DNA of 64,000 bases. Source: Mucilaginibacter sp. 44-25 (GTDB taxonomy: Bacteria; Bacteroidota; Bacteroidia; Sphingobacteriales; Sphingobacteriaceae). This document shows, piece by piece, positions 51,905 through 60,129 of the stretch. A model generated the notes under the pieces. It ran no database searches and was not told the origin of the DNA. It saw only the letters and a program-made list of their open reading frames with translations. The stretch's first letter is position 1. Each line of letters opens with the position of its first letter. The position numbers and the translations under genes are program-made. The DNA lies in the NCBI GenBank assembly GCA_001898335.1, contig MKTS01000003.1, positions 62,001 through 126,000 of the forward strand. The letters are read 5' to 3'.

Positions 51905-54712
51905 TTACCTTTTTTTACCAAAATTTCTTGGATAGTAAGAAAGTGAAACTAAAAAATATTGTTGCAAAGCGTTTCTTGAACTTGTTATAAAACGGTTAGC
52001 TTCGATTCTATTGATCAGATTTTTGTTTTGTCGTAAAATATCAAGTGCAGAGAATTTCAATTCGCAATTATCCCTTTTTAAAAATCTTTTTGATAAATAA
52101 GCATTCCAAATGGTAAATACATTGGGGTTAATTCCTGATGAGCGATTATCATTAAAATTAATGTTGGTATTAAAGAACATTTTTTTGCTTACCTTATAAT
52201 TCATACTTAATGTATGGGTAAATGTTGTTCCATTAAATGCAGCGTCAAAATAGGGCTGCTTAAACTGATAATAGCTTATATTTTCGCGAAGATCAAATAC
52301 AATCATATCTTTAAACCCGTAGCCGGCACTAACACCAATGTTAGTTGCCAAATTTTGATTGATGACAAACTGGTTATTTACAAAGTTTGGAATAAAATCT
52401 TTACTCAGGTTTCCAAAAGCCTGAAACTTTAAGTCAGCGTAATTAAATTTCACAGCTTTTCTGATCTCAAACGAACCATTAAATGACCGATACGATGGCC
52501 CATTTGTGGCATATACTAATTGCCTGCCATCAGGTGTCAGGAACACGCTATCAATGATCTTATTGTTTGAAAATTTGATCTCGCCTTTTAAATCGTAAGC
52601 AAACGTGTTTTTGGTGTTAAGATCCTCATAGGAATAGGATAACGCTATTTGCTGTATTTTTTCCGCGGTCACCCTTGGGTTACCGATTCTTAAATAATAA
52701 AACCGGGTACTATCTGGCAATGGGGCAAGTTGCTCAAGCTGCGGAATATTGATATCCACTTTCATTTCTACACCTGCACTGATCTTACGTTTTCCAAAAA
52801 CATTATCAAACCATTGCACGCTGGCATTAGGGATAAAGGATAGATAGTTGCGTTGTAAATTTTGAAATTGCTTTAATGAAGTATTATCGTACTTAATAGC
52901 GTTAAATGAGCCTCCAAAGTTAAATGCCAAGTTCCTATCAAACCGGTCTGTAAGGCGCTTACCAAAACTTTTAGATAGATTAATTCCGTATAGTGAATTT
53001 AAAATTTTCCTCTTCGTTTTGTTACTTAAGTATTTGTTATCTACATAAACATCATTTTGCTTGTCCTGCACAAAATCTGTACGTGTGGCTTGCTCAAGCT
53101 TTACACTGTTTAAAAAATCAGCCCGTATAAAGTATGTTTCCTTACCTGATAAGAGCTTTAAAATGTTGTCGACTTTTAAATCAATCTTTTGATCGGATAA
53201 ATCCTCTTCGAAGCTTCTGTTTCTATCAAAATTTGCTGCAGAACCATCAATATCAGATAAAAATGAAGTTTTAAGATTTGAAAATGAATTTGTGTTAATG
53301 TGGTTATTTGAATAGGTAATATAAAAAGGTTCCATCTTCCACTTCTTCATCTTGTGATCGAAAGATGATGGCGAGTACGCATACCTCAAGAATAAAGAAA
53401 ACTCCTTTTGGGTGCTGTTCTGCAAATAATCGGCATTGCTTGCACTTACCATATCACCTTGACTATTTATAGACTTTACGCGGCTTTGGCTATTTATATC
53501 ATCAGACAAGTTAGCAAAAGAGCTTTGCAGAGATACGGAGTTCTCGTACTTAACAAAATCATAGTTTAACGTCGTAGTGTTCGATGCCTTATTGCTTTCG
53601 GCGTTTTCACTGCTCTTTTGAAAAATAGCGTCTTGTGTATTTCTATTTGTAATTGCATCTATTAAAGCAGTTTGGTAGCTAATCCTTTTTTGATAAAACT
53701 GGCTGATTGAAAGTGTGTTTTTGTTATCGAAAGTAGGGAATTCCACAAAATCATATTTGAAATTCACCCCTAAAGTGTTTGTTTTATTATCACCGGGCAA
53801 CATAAAATTGCTCTGGTAACTCAGATCGGTTCTACCACTTTTAAAAGTGCTGTTTGCCAAAAGCGTTTGTAGATCATTAGCTATCTTATTGGTATTATTT
53901 GCTGCTGCTGCTAAAGAGATTTGTATCTTTTTTGTATATCCGTTAACATTACCCTCACCCTCATATCTTCCATTAGTCCCACCGCCGGCAGATATTTTGC
54001 CAAAGAATCCGCTATTTAAACCCTTTTTCAGTTTGATGTTCATCTCCATGGTGCTATCCAACGGATTTAATTTATTCTCGTCTTTTTTATAGACTTGAAT
54101 AGTCTGAATAACATTTTTAGGCAGGTTCTGTGTAGCAATCTTAAAATCCGACCCAAAGAAGTTTTTACCATTTACCAATAATGATTTTATTTCTCTCCCG
54201 TTGACGGTGATTTGTCCATCGTTCCAAACGGTAACATTGGGTATTTTTCTCAGCCAATCGTCCAAAACTGCATTACTATCCAGTTTAAATGCAGATGAAT
54301 TGAACTCCAGAGTGTCGCCATTCATCGTAACTGGCTCAACCCCTATAGATACCTCTTTTAAACCTATGGTGGTGGCCTCCATTATGACAGTGCCCAGATC
54401 AAGAAAATCCTTGTTTTTATCTGGCTTCAGATCGATAACTTTACTGCGATAACCAACACTTGAAATAATTATGTGATGGGGAACAGACCTTTTGATCTTG
54501 CTGAAATTAAAAACACCGTAAGCATCAGTAATTTGCAGTGACACCAGCGTGCTATCGCTATTGAGAAGAGAGACCGTAGCCGAGCTTAGAAAATAGTTAA
54601 GTGCTACATCTTTCACTTTACCCGTCACAGAAAACAGTTTAGTATCCTGACTGTAACATTTAACAGCTAAGCTTAAGATCAGGACTAATGTAAAGAGAAC
54701 ACGCCTTACCAT
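51905..54712 (-). CDS. TonB-receptor-like outer-membrane protein with N-terminal carboxypeptidase-regulatory domain
   Basis: 935 residues from ATG 54712. Signal peptide about 1-22 (RVLFTLVLILSLAVKCYS). A CarboxypepD_reg-like beta-sandwich (about 28-115, VTGKVKDVALNYFLSSATVSL) and a plug-like domain (about 120-220, LKEVSIGVEPVTMNGDTLEF, NGREIKSLLVNGKNFFGSDF) precede a long beta-barrel ending in VSLSYYPRNF, typical OMP_b-brl_3. No TonB box is obvious. It starts 1 bp after the propeller gene and is last in a five-gene operon headed by a Cys-rich peptide; it may be the receptor or exporter for it. Confidence 0.82.
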   Translation of the reverse strand: MVRRVLFTLVLILSLAVKCYSQDTKLFSVTGKVKDVALNYFLSSATVSLLNSDSTLVSLQITDAYGVFNFSKIKRSVPHHIIISSVGYRSKVIDLKPDKNKDFLDLGTVIMEATTIGLKEVSIGVEPVTMNGDTLEFNSSAFKLDSNAVLDDWLRKIPNVTVWNDGQITVNGREIKSLLVNGKNFFGSDFKIATQNLPKNVIQTIQVYKKDENKLNPLDSTMEMNIKLKKGLNSGFFGKISAGGGTNGRYEGEGNVNGYTKKIQISLAAAANNTNKIANDLQTLLANSTFKSGRTDLSYQSNFMLPGDNKTNTLGVNFKYDFVEFPTFDNKNTLSISQFYQKRISYQTALIDAITNRNTQDAIFQKSSENAESNKASNTTTLNYDFVKYENSVSLQSSFANLSDDINSQSRVKSINSQGDMVSASNADYLQNSTQKEFSLFLRYAYSPSSFDHKMKKWKMEPFYITYSNNHINTNSFSNLKTSFLSDIDGSAANFDRNRSFEEDLSDQKIDLKVDNILKLLSGKETYFIRADFLNSVKLEQATRTDFVQDKQNDVYVDNKYLSNKTKRKILNSLYGINLSKSFGKRLTDRFDRNLAFNFGGSFNAIKYDNTSLKQFQNLQRNYLSFIPNASVQWFDNVFGKRKISAGVEMKVDINIPQLEQLAPLPDSTRFYYLRIGNPRVTAEKIQQIALSYSYEDLNTKNTFAYDLKGEIKFSNNKIIDSVFLTPDGRQLVYATNGPSYRSFNGSFEIRKAVKFNYADLKFQAFGNLSKDFIPNFVNNQFVINQNLATNIGVSAGYGFKDMIVFDLRENISYYQFKQPYFDAAFNGTTFTHTLSMNYKVSKKMFFNTNINFNDNRSSGINPNVFTIWNAYLSKRFLKRDNCELKFSALDILRQNKNLINRIEANRFITSSRNALQQYFLVSLSYYPRNFGKKR

Positions 54713-54713
54713 G

Positions 54714-55958
54714 TTAGTTCGGAACTTTAGGTGTAAGCACAACAATCGTCGGGTTGGCAGTGGCTTTATCGTTGTTAATAACGTTTTTTAATACGGTTGG
54801 TATGTTGCTACCTACCGTTTTTACTTGATTTTTTAGGCCTTTAAAAGAGAGACCCGATATTACAGTATATAGATTTTTCCCATCAAACGTAAGAAATCCA
54901 TCCGTAAGAAAGTTAGTTCCTATAGCGCTATCGTTAATGGGTAAAAAACTTGAAGTTTCGTCTGGTGTAATATTTTGGAGCGATATAAGCTGGTTGGTTT
55001 TTAAATTATAAGCCAGCGTATACTTATTTGACATTTGCCGCGAAAAAGCGCTAAAGGTCATGTAGAGATAATCACCTATTTGCCAAACATTTTTTAAACC
55101 GTAAATAGCATTTTTGTTGATCTTTAAATAAGGCCACTTTTTGAGTTTATATATCGGGTTGGTAGCAAAATCTGCAGGGAGTGAAATCGAACTGGGTAGC
55201 ACTATACGATACTTCAAACTAACTCCCGAGGCATTTATACTGAAAACATCGTATGAATAGTATCTGTAATAAAGGACTTCTTCCTCGTTTGCCGCTTTAT
55301 CAAACTGGGTACTTTGTATGATGAAATCGTCTTCATCATACAGTTGCAAACTAAATGGCCAATAAGTTGCCGTATCTCCTTTAGGGTTTACTATCGCAAA
55401 TTCAAAATAATGCTTTTTATTTTTATTGTAGGCCGGTATTATTTTTGTGCCATCTTTTAAATTGATTGAAACGGAATTGTCTTTGTAAGGAAGCTTTTTT
55501 AAATACCCGCCATTCATGTTAAACTGCAGAACATCGGCTCCCACGCCAATCTCAATATAATTTACTCCTGCCAACTTAGTTAATACAAAACCATTAAAAA
55601 CACTGCCTTCTCTAAAGGATGACATGCCGTTGAGCTTTGCAACGCTACGCTGGGTTATCTTATCAATGAATTTGCCGGTATTGGAGAAAATGAATATGTC
55701 ACGAGTGTCCCCATCAAATATGATAAACCGATCGTCTGCAACTTCGAGTTTTTGGATATTGCCAAACTGGCTTTTGTCAATAGTTTCAAGTGAAATATAT
55801 TTAATATCACTGTAAAGTTCTCTCGCGGGAAAGCCAACGGCAGATGCAGGGTCAATCCTGAGCTTTCTTAGGTTTGATGAATCGATCTTAGCCGTTTGGG
55901 AAACTGCTAAAGTTTGCCCAAGCAACAGCGGTATAAATAGCAGTAAGTATTTTTTCAC
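54714..55958 (-). CDS. 6-bladed beta-propeller protein (secreted)
   Basis: 414 residues; start codon GTG at 55958, chosen because a signal peptide follows (KKYLLLFIPLLLGQTLA). Six blades are suggested by repeats such as IQKLEVADDRFIIFDGDTRDI, YIEIGVGADVLQFNMNGGYL and FLTFDGKNLYTVI. Family resembles the Bacteroidota BF3886-type propellers (PF17170). It likely docks a protein or peptide. Second propeller of the operon, 1 bp before the outer-membrane receptor gene. Confidence 0.8.
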   Translation of the reverse strand: MKKYLLLFIPLLLGQTLAVSQTAKIDSSNLRKLRIDPASAVGFPARELYSDIKYISLETIDKSQFGNIQKLEVADDRFIIFDGDTRDIFIFSNTGKFIDKITQRSVAKLNGMSSFREGSVFNGFVLTKLAGVNYIEIGVGADVLQFNMNGGYLKKLPYKDNSVSINLKDGTKIIPAYNKNKKHYFEFAIVNPKGDTATYWPFSLQLYDEDDFIIQSTQFDKAANEEEVLYYRYYSYDVFSINASGVSLKYRIVLPSSISLPADFATNPIYKLKKWPYLKINKNAIYGLKNVWQIGDYLYMTFSAFSRQMSNKYTLAYNLKTNQLISLQNITPDETSSFLPINDSAIGTNFLTDGFLTFDGKNLYTVISGLSFKGLKNQVKTVGSNIPTVLKNVINNDKATANPTIVVLTPKVPN

Positions 55959-56021
55959 CTGTAATCGGATAAAGTTTACGTCTTAAGATACTTAATTTCG
56001 ATAACAGATTTACATTAAAAA

Positions 56022-56648
56022 TTATTGTATTCGAATTTGACTTGCTATATAATTATCTAATTCTTCTTTAAATTCATTTCTCGGTATAAAGAAACTATTT
56101 GCGTTGAGCCCTTCATCTATGATGAAACAATAAGAATTATGCTCAAAAATACTATCGAAAGGGAATGTCTTTTTACTGACTAAATAAACTTCTTTATTAA
56201 TTCCAGATACTCTTTCCCACTGATCATAATCCGCAAATGTTTTAAAATCTACGAAAACAATCAAATTAAACTTCTGTGTTATTAATTGTAGCCTTTTTTT
56301 ATTTTTAAAAAGCAGATCGATACATTTATTACAACCAGTTGTCGAATAACGCACCACAAATTTTTTTTTGGCACTTTTGATAAGCTTGCTAACTTGCTTA
56401 TCTCCATTGCCTGTGTATTCAACCAATTCTACCTCTCTAAGGAATGGTGCTCCTATTTTGTAATTAAAATCCAGCATTTGTTGCAAATATTGGATTGTTC
56501 CATTTTTAAATCTTAAGCTATCGTTTAAAGTACTTACATTTTGCTGCAGAGAACCTTTTTCTGTTGCGAACTTAGTTCTGTTGGAAAACAAAAGAAAAAG
56601 AATAGCTACAGATATTATTGCAAATAGCCACGTATATTTATTTATCAT
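56022..56648 (-). CDS. Membrane-anchored thioredoxin-like protein with CxxC
   Basis: 208 residues from ATG 56648 (the earlier in-frame start at 56690 overlaps the upstream gene and lacks a membrane signal). One helix at about 5-22 (WLFAIISVAILFLLF), a coiled-coil stretch (about 30-60, KGSLQQNVSTLNDSLR), then a thioredoxin-like domain with FVVRYSTTGCNKCIDLLF, that is CNKC, and a later VDFKTF strand. It is expected to face the periplasm. Lying between two propeller genes behind a six-Cys peptide gene, it could form or reshuffle the peptide disulfides. Inference only. Confidence 0.7.
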   Translation of the reverse strand: MINKYTWLFAIISVAILFLLFSNRTKFATEKGSLQQNVSTLNDSLRFKNGTIQYLQQMLDFNYKIGAPFLREVELVEYTGNGDKQVSKLIKSAKKKFVVRYSTTGCNKCIDLLFKNKKRLQLITQKFNLIVFVDFKTFADYDQWERVSGINKEVYLVSKKTFPFDSIFEHNSYCFIIDEGLNANSFFIPRNEFKEELDNYIASQIRIQ

Positions 56649-56670
56649 TGTATAATTTAGATAATGGTTT

Positions 56671-57864
56671 TTATTTAAATTGAACGTCAACCAAGTAGTT
56701 AGCTCCTAAATCATTTTTTATAATATTTAGGATTTTACTGTCATCTTTTAGAATGGACTTTAAGATATATCCGGACCATACACCTAAAAATTTGTTGTTT
56801 TCGATGTCAGTTGTTAAAAAAGTCGGCAGATAAGTTTTGTAGTTTACAGATTCATACAAGGCTCTACTACTACCTATCACTATATGGTGTCTTTTATCAT
56901 ATATGGTTAAAAAATCTCTGAACCTGTCGTCAAAGGATTGAAAAAGGATAAAATCCTTGCTTTCGAGCCACACTCCACTATATCCGTTATACCCTTTATA
57001 GAGACTATTGATTTCTGTAAAGTTTACGTTAGCTGCTTTAAATTTGGAAAGATTTTTTTGCACTACTTTATCATAAAAATCAGTGGGCAGGGGTTTATCG
57101 TATTGTAACTCGTATCTTTTAGTCAGCCCTTTGGGAGTTACGTTGTAAATATTTGAATTAAAATTTTCAGCGAAACGTATCGTATCCAAATAATTGATAA
57201 ATGGTTTGGTGGGTGCAATAACCATAATTCCGTTATAAATTTTTTTATAATTAAGTTCTACCTTTTTTATGGCCACAGAACTATCAAGAATAGCTACTTT
57301 ATAATACTCTCCCATGTAGGGCGGATTGTACGAGTTATAACCCTTATAGCCAACAAAATCTTTACTATGGGGCAAATTCATAAGAGACGTATAAATATTT
57401 GGCTTTTCGCCTATAATAATTTTGGCTACTTCAAACTTGTCATCCAAGACAAATATTTCTTTAAGGGAAAAATCATATATTTCCAGATGTCCTTCGCTGT
57501 CTAACCAACAGTCGTTTAGTTGAAGCGCCTCGTTTTTACCTTTTCCTAATTCGATTACATTTTTAACGAACTTGCCGTCAAGATCAAAAACGACTATTCG
57601 TTTCGCGACGAGTTTATCAAAAACAATATAATTTTTATTGGTTTTGATAAGCTTATATGGCTCCCCGATGTAGCTTCCTGGTGTTTCTTGTAATTTTGTA
57701 ACTTGTATTTTGGCGATGTGAGAAGTTACATCTAAACTGTCTGAAACATCCTTTTCAATTATTTTAATCTTTTCAACTTGTCCTTCCTTTTCTGCTAAAA
57801 TGCAGGAGTTCGCTGATAAAGTGAATAATAGAAAAATTATGATCCGAATTTTTTTTGAAGACAT
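56671..57864 (-). CDS. 6-bladed beta-propeller lipoprotein
   Basis: 397 residues. Signal with lipobox-like LSANSCILAE near 18-22. Blade-like repeats: YKLIKTNKNYIVFDKLVAKRI, VVFDLDGKFVKNVIELGKGKNEALQ, LEIYDFSLKEIFVLDDKFE. Same broad family as the neighbour at 54714. It starts 55 bp downstream of the Cys-rich peptide gene and is the first protein gene of the operon after it. Confidence 0.78.
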   Translation of the reverse strand: MSSKKIRIIIFLLFTLSANSCILAEKEGQVEKIKIIEKDVSDSLDVTSHIAKIQVTKLQETPGSYIGEPYKLIKTNKNYIVFDKLVAKRIVVFDLDGKFVKNVIELGKGKNEALQLNDCWLDSEGHLEIYDFSLKEIFVLDDKFEVAKIIIGEKPNIYTSLMNLPHSKDFVGYKGYNSYNPPYMGEYYKVAILDSSVAIKKVELNYKKIYNGIMVIAPTKPFINYLDTIRFAENFNSNIYNVTPKGLTKRYELQYDKPLPTDFYDKVVQKNLSKFKAANVNFTEINSLYKGYNGYSGVWLESKDFILFQSFDDRFRDFLTIYDKRHHIVIGSSRALYESVNYKTYLPTFLTTDIENNKFLGVWSGYILKSILKDDSKILNIIKNDLGANYLVDVQFK

Positions 57865-57919
57865 TTTGAATAATTTGATAAAGCAGCATACTACGTTTGT
57901 AGTATGCTGATGTTGAAAA

Positions 57920-58246
57920 TTAAGGTGCAGTTACTTTCTTGCACTCAAGTTTGTCTCCGGTACCTGTACCGCAAGCCACTGGTGTGCAAGTTTCTCCACC
58001 AACATAAGATCCTGTATTATCACAAGTAGTCCTTTCTCCCCCATTGTATGGCCCCAGGCTTCCACACTTGGTAGTTGTTTTTGTAAAACATGGTTTTGGA
58101 GCTGGAGGGGTAGTTTGAGCTTGCGCCGAGGTAATTCCGAAACTTGAGGAACCATCAGCAACCGGGCCAATACTTAAAAGTAGCGCCATTGAGAATGTTA
58201 GCATTGCGAACGCTACCAAACCGATTTTTTTTAGATTTTTTTTCAT
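57920..58246 (-). CDS. Exported six-cysteine peptide (system peptide 1)
   Basis: 108 residues. A long signal-like N-terminus (KKNLKKIGLVAFAMLTFSMA) runs to GITSAQAQ, with an AQA-Q signal peptidase site near 42-45. The mature part of about 64 residues has six Cys in the pattern C-x7-C-x13-C-x11-C-x4-C-x9-C, which suggests three disulfides. A paralogue at 59210 keeps exactly this spacing although the residues between differ. It heads the propeller / thioredoxin-like / receptor operon. It is not a recognised bacteriocin or NVEALA peptide, although the leader length is similar. Confidence 0.72.
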   Translation of the reverse strand: MKKNLKKIGLVAFAMLTFSMALLLSIGPVADGSSSFGITSAQAQTTPPAPKPCFTKTTTKCGSLGPYNGGERTTCDNTGSYVGGETCTPVACGTGTGDKLECKKVTAP

Positions 58247-58370
58247 TGATGATTAATTTATTAATGTTCCACAATTTGAGACAATTTGAACGTCTAATCA
58301 AACACGCTAATACACTGTTAAGAATATTACAGCTACCGCTAAGGATCTATTAGTTTTTGAGAGGAATTGG
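58247..58370. repeat. Duplicated upstream region of peptide gene 1 (second copy 59536-59660)
   Basis: The 124 bp in front of the peptide 1 start are repeated in front of peptide 2 at 59536-59660 with about a dozen differences. This includes AATGTTCCACAAT, GAACGTCT and CCGCTAAGGATCTATTAGTT. So promoter and leader were duplicated with the peptide. CAATTTGA occurs twice in direct repeat at about 58270-58290, and could bind the adjacent LytTR protein; unproven. Confidence 0.7.
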
Positions 58371-58548
58371 GTGTATTTATTACATTTTTAAATAAAACTT
58401 GAAGATGATGCAAAGCCAATAGTATTTGTTTAGCCAACGTTTATTTCTTGAATATTAAAAAATATTGTTTGATAGTTTTCTTAAAAGAAATTTTCTATAT
58501 TTAATTGTTGATAAAACAATTAATAAACCTTATTAGCATACCCCTATT

Positions 58549-58908
58549 ATGAATACCCCTAACAAAATTGTTATCAGTAGTCAAGATCATCTGCATTTAA
58601 TAAATCAAAATGAAATAATGCTGTGTAAGTCTGATGATTGCTACACGTTAATACATCTTACGAATGGCGATAAGCTTATGATCTCAAAATCTCTTACTAA
58701 ATTCTCGAAGGAATTGCATCAACTAATGTTTGTTAGGATAAGCCAATCCTATCTTATTAATATTAACTTTATTAAGATCGTTGATAAGAAGAGAAAGCAT
58801 ATAGAGTTGACTGATAAACAACAACTTCAATTTACCAGGACAATTAAAGATTTGTTAGTTTCGATAAGCAACAATTTTGCTGATCTTAACAACGGCTGGC
58901 CAAATTGA
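58549..58908 (+). CDS. Stand-alone LytTR DNA-binding regulator
   Basis: 119 residues containing only a LytTR domain (about 10-108): IMLCKSDDCYTLIHLTNGDKL, KSLTKFSKELHQLMFVRISQSYLININFI and IELTDKQQLQFTRT. No receiver domain and no membrane helices are present, so it is not a classical response regulator. It lies between the two peptide genes, divergent from the operon, and is the obvious candidate regulator of peptide genes. Its AT-rich coding matches its neighbours. Confidence 0.85.
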   Translation: MNTPNKIVISSQDHLHLINQNEIMLCKSDDCYTLIHLTNGDKLMISKSLTKFSKELHQLMFVRISQSYLININFIKIVDKKRKHIELTDKQQLQFTRTIKDLLVSISNNFADLNNGWPN

Positions 58909-59209
58909 TAACCGAATTTTACCTTTTAGTAATTTGCAATCTCATGTATTTGCGTAATTTCCTTAAGCAAATCAGTTTGGCCTAAATACCTGCGGACGTT
59001 TCACATAATTCACGATTTGCATCTTAAAATATCATTACATCTAACCCATTAAAACTACTTTCAATAGCGCTGTGATTTTTAACGAATGTAAAAAAGGTAT
59101 GGTTAAGCAAGTGAATCTAACCTAATACAGCTCATGCTTGGGCGTATTAATCATATTATATAATTGAATTAAGCAGTACATTGCATCACTATCATATGCT
59201 AATATAAAA
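58909..59209. other. Gap between the LytTR gene and peptide 2
   Basis: About 300 bp, AT-rich. A 63-residue frame (59122-59313) overlaps peptide 2 in another frame and has no coding character. No hairpin terminator or repeat stands out. Confidence 0.4.
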
Positions 59210-59535
59210 TCATGGTTGAGGAGGCCTTCTACAAGCAAGCGGTTCTTCAGCTCCGCGTGTACAGGAAATTGGTGTGCATGTATCACCTCCTCCATACGCG
59301 CCAGTAGCATCACAAATTACTCTTTGACCTCCACCCGTTGTTCCAACACTTCGGCACCTGGTAATACTTTTCACCCAACAAGGCTGTTGCGTAGGTGGAT
59401 TAGTTCGCGCTTGTGCTGAGGTAACACCAAAGCTTACGGAACCATCAGCAACTGGATCAATACTTAAAAGTAGTCCCATTGAGAATGTTAGCATAGCGAA
59501 CGCTACCAAAACGATTTTTTTTAATTTTTTTTCAT
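59210..59535 (-). pseudogene. Exported six-cysteine peptide 2, frameshifted right after the start codon
   Basis: The sequence is a colinear paralogue of peptide 1 (same hydrophobic signal, TSAQAR, and cysteine spacing C-x7-C-x13-C-x11-C-x4-C-x9-C), but the reading frame from ATG 59535 meets TAA after four codons. One base is missing relative to peptide 1 where two A8 runs (59532-59525 and 59522-59515) flank TT. The rest of the frame is open to 59210 and its codons look maintained. Adding one A in the first run restores ATG to the full frame, so transcriptional slippage or phase variation is possible. Otherwise it is a pseudogene; a TTG at 59599 is the only in-frame upstream start. Confidence 0.7.
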
Positions 59536-59599
59536 TGATGATTAATTTATTAATGTTCCACAATGTGAGACAAATTGAACGTCTGATCAAACTCTCCAA

Positions 59600-59960
59600 T
59601 ACATTGTAAAGATTATTACAGCAACCGCTAAGGATCTATTAGTTATTGAGAGGAATTGGAGATATATCAACAATTTGTTTGTTAACGATAGGCAGTTAAC
59701 AAAATCGCTGCTTCCTTGAACGCAAGATTTAATTTTTTGCCTTGATATTATTAATTATTTATGATGATAAAATTTTACCCATTTTGATGACCGGTAAATT
59801 TGACTACGCCTTACTTTCAAGCGAAGCTTTGATGACGAAAAGCTGTGGTAAAGGAAATGTTTGATAATGAAATTCTGAATTTCGCTTAAGCCTTATTTCA
59901 GCTTCACTCCGCGTTATTGAGTTTCATCAAAATTTTACCCATTACGCGCCCTATCAACGA
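59600..59960. other. AT-rich gap with a direct repeat
   Basis: Besides the duplicated peptide upstream block (to about 59660), the 15-mer AAAATTTTACCCATT occurs at 59769-59783 and again at 59929-59943, on either side of 145 bp without a gene. No supported open frame. Confidence 0.45.
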
Positions 59961-59996
59961 AAAAACGCCGATCTCTTGTAAGAAACCGGCGTTTTT
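59961..59996 (-). terminator. Hairpin terminator behind a tRNA-3'-end-like remnant
   Basis: AAAAACGCCG (59961-59970) pairs with CGGCGTTTTT (59987-59996) around a 16-nt loop. On the minus strand it follows the tRNA-like tail at 59997-60021, as a terminator follows a tRNA gene. Confidence 0.6.
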
Positions 59997-60110
59997 AGTA
60001 GCCCGTAGGGGAAAAATATCGAACTCTTTTATAGGAGATTTGAGGCGTTTAGCGGATTAAAACAACTGTCTCAAAGACCCCAAGGGGAAGGGCATCGAAC
60101 TCTTAATTAT
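59997..60110 (-). other. Two tRNA-3'-end-like fragments, possible attachment-site remnants
   Basis: On the minus strand, GAGTTCGATATTTTTCCCCT then ACGGGCTAC (60027-59999) looks like the T-arm and acceptor end of a tRNA. A second related fragment, GAGTTCGATGCCCTTCCCCT then TGGGGTC (60106-60080), lies 75 bp upstream. Neither belongs to a full tRNA: no D-arm or anticodon arm precedes them. Partial tRNA 3' ends are left where integrative elements insert. No integrase is in the window. Confidence 0.45.
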
Positions 60111-60129
60111 GCAATAATCAGGGGACTTA

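Noticed and set aside
57920..58246. Assignment of the Cys-rich peptide as an NVEALA-family or class II bacteriocin
   Set aside because: No NVEALA or double-glycine leader motif is present; only leader length and propeller neighbours are similar.
59122..59313. 63-residue open frame on the minus strand
   Set aside because: It overlaps the six-Cys peptide gene in another frame and has no recognisable features or start signal.
59997..60110. Intact tRNA gene at the tRNA-like tails
   Set aside because: Only T-arm and acceptor-like parts are found; no D-arm, anticodon arm or 5' acceptor strand can be placed.
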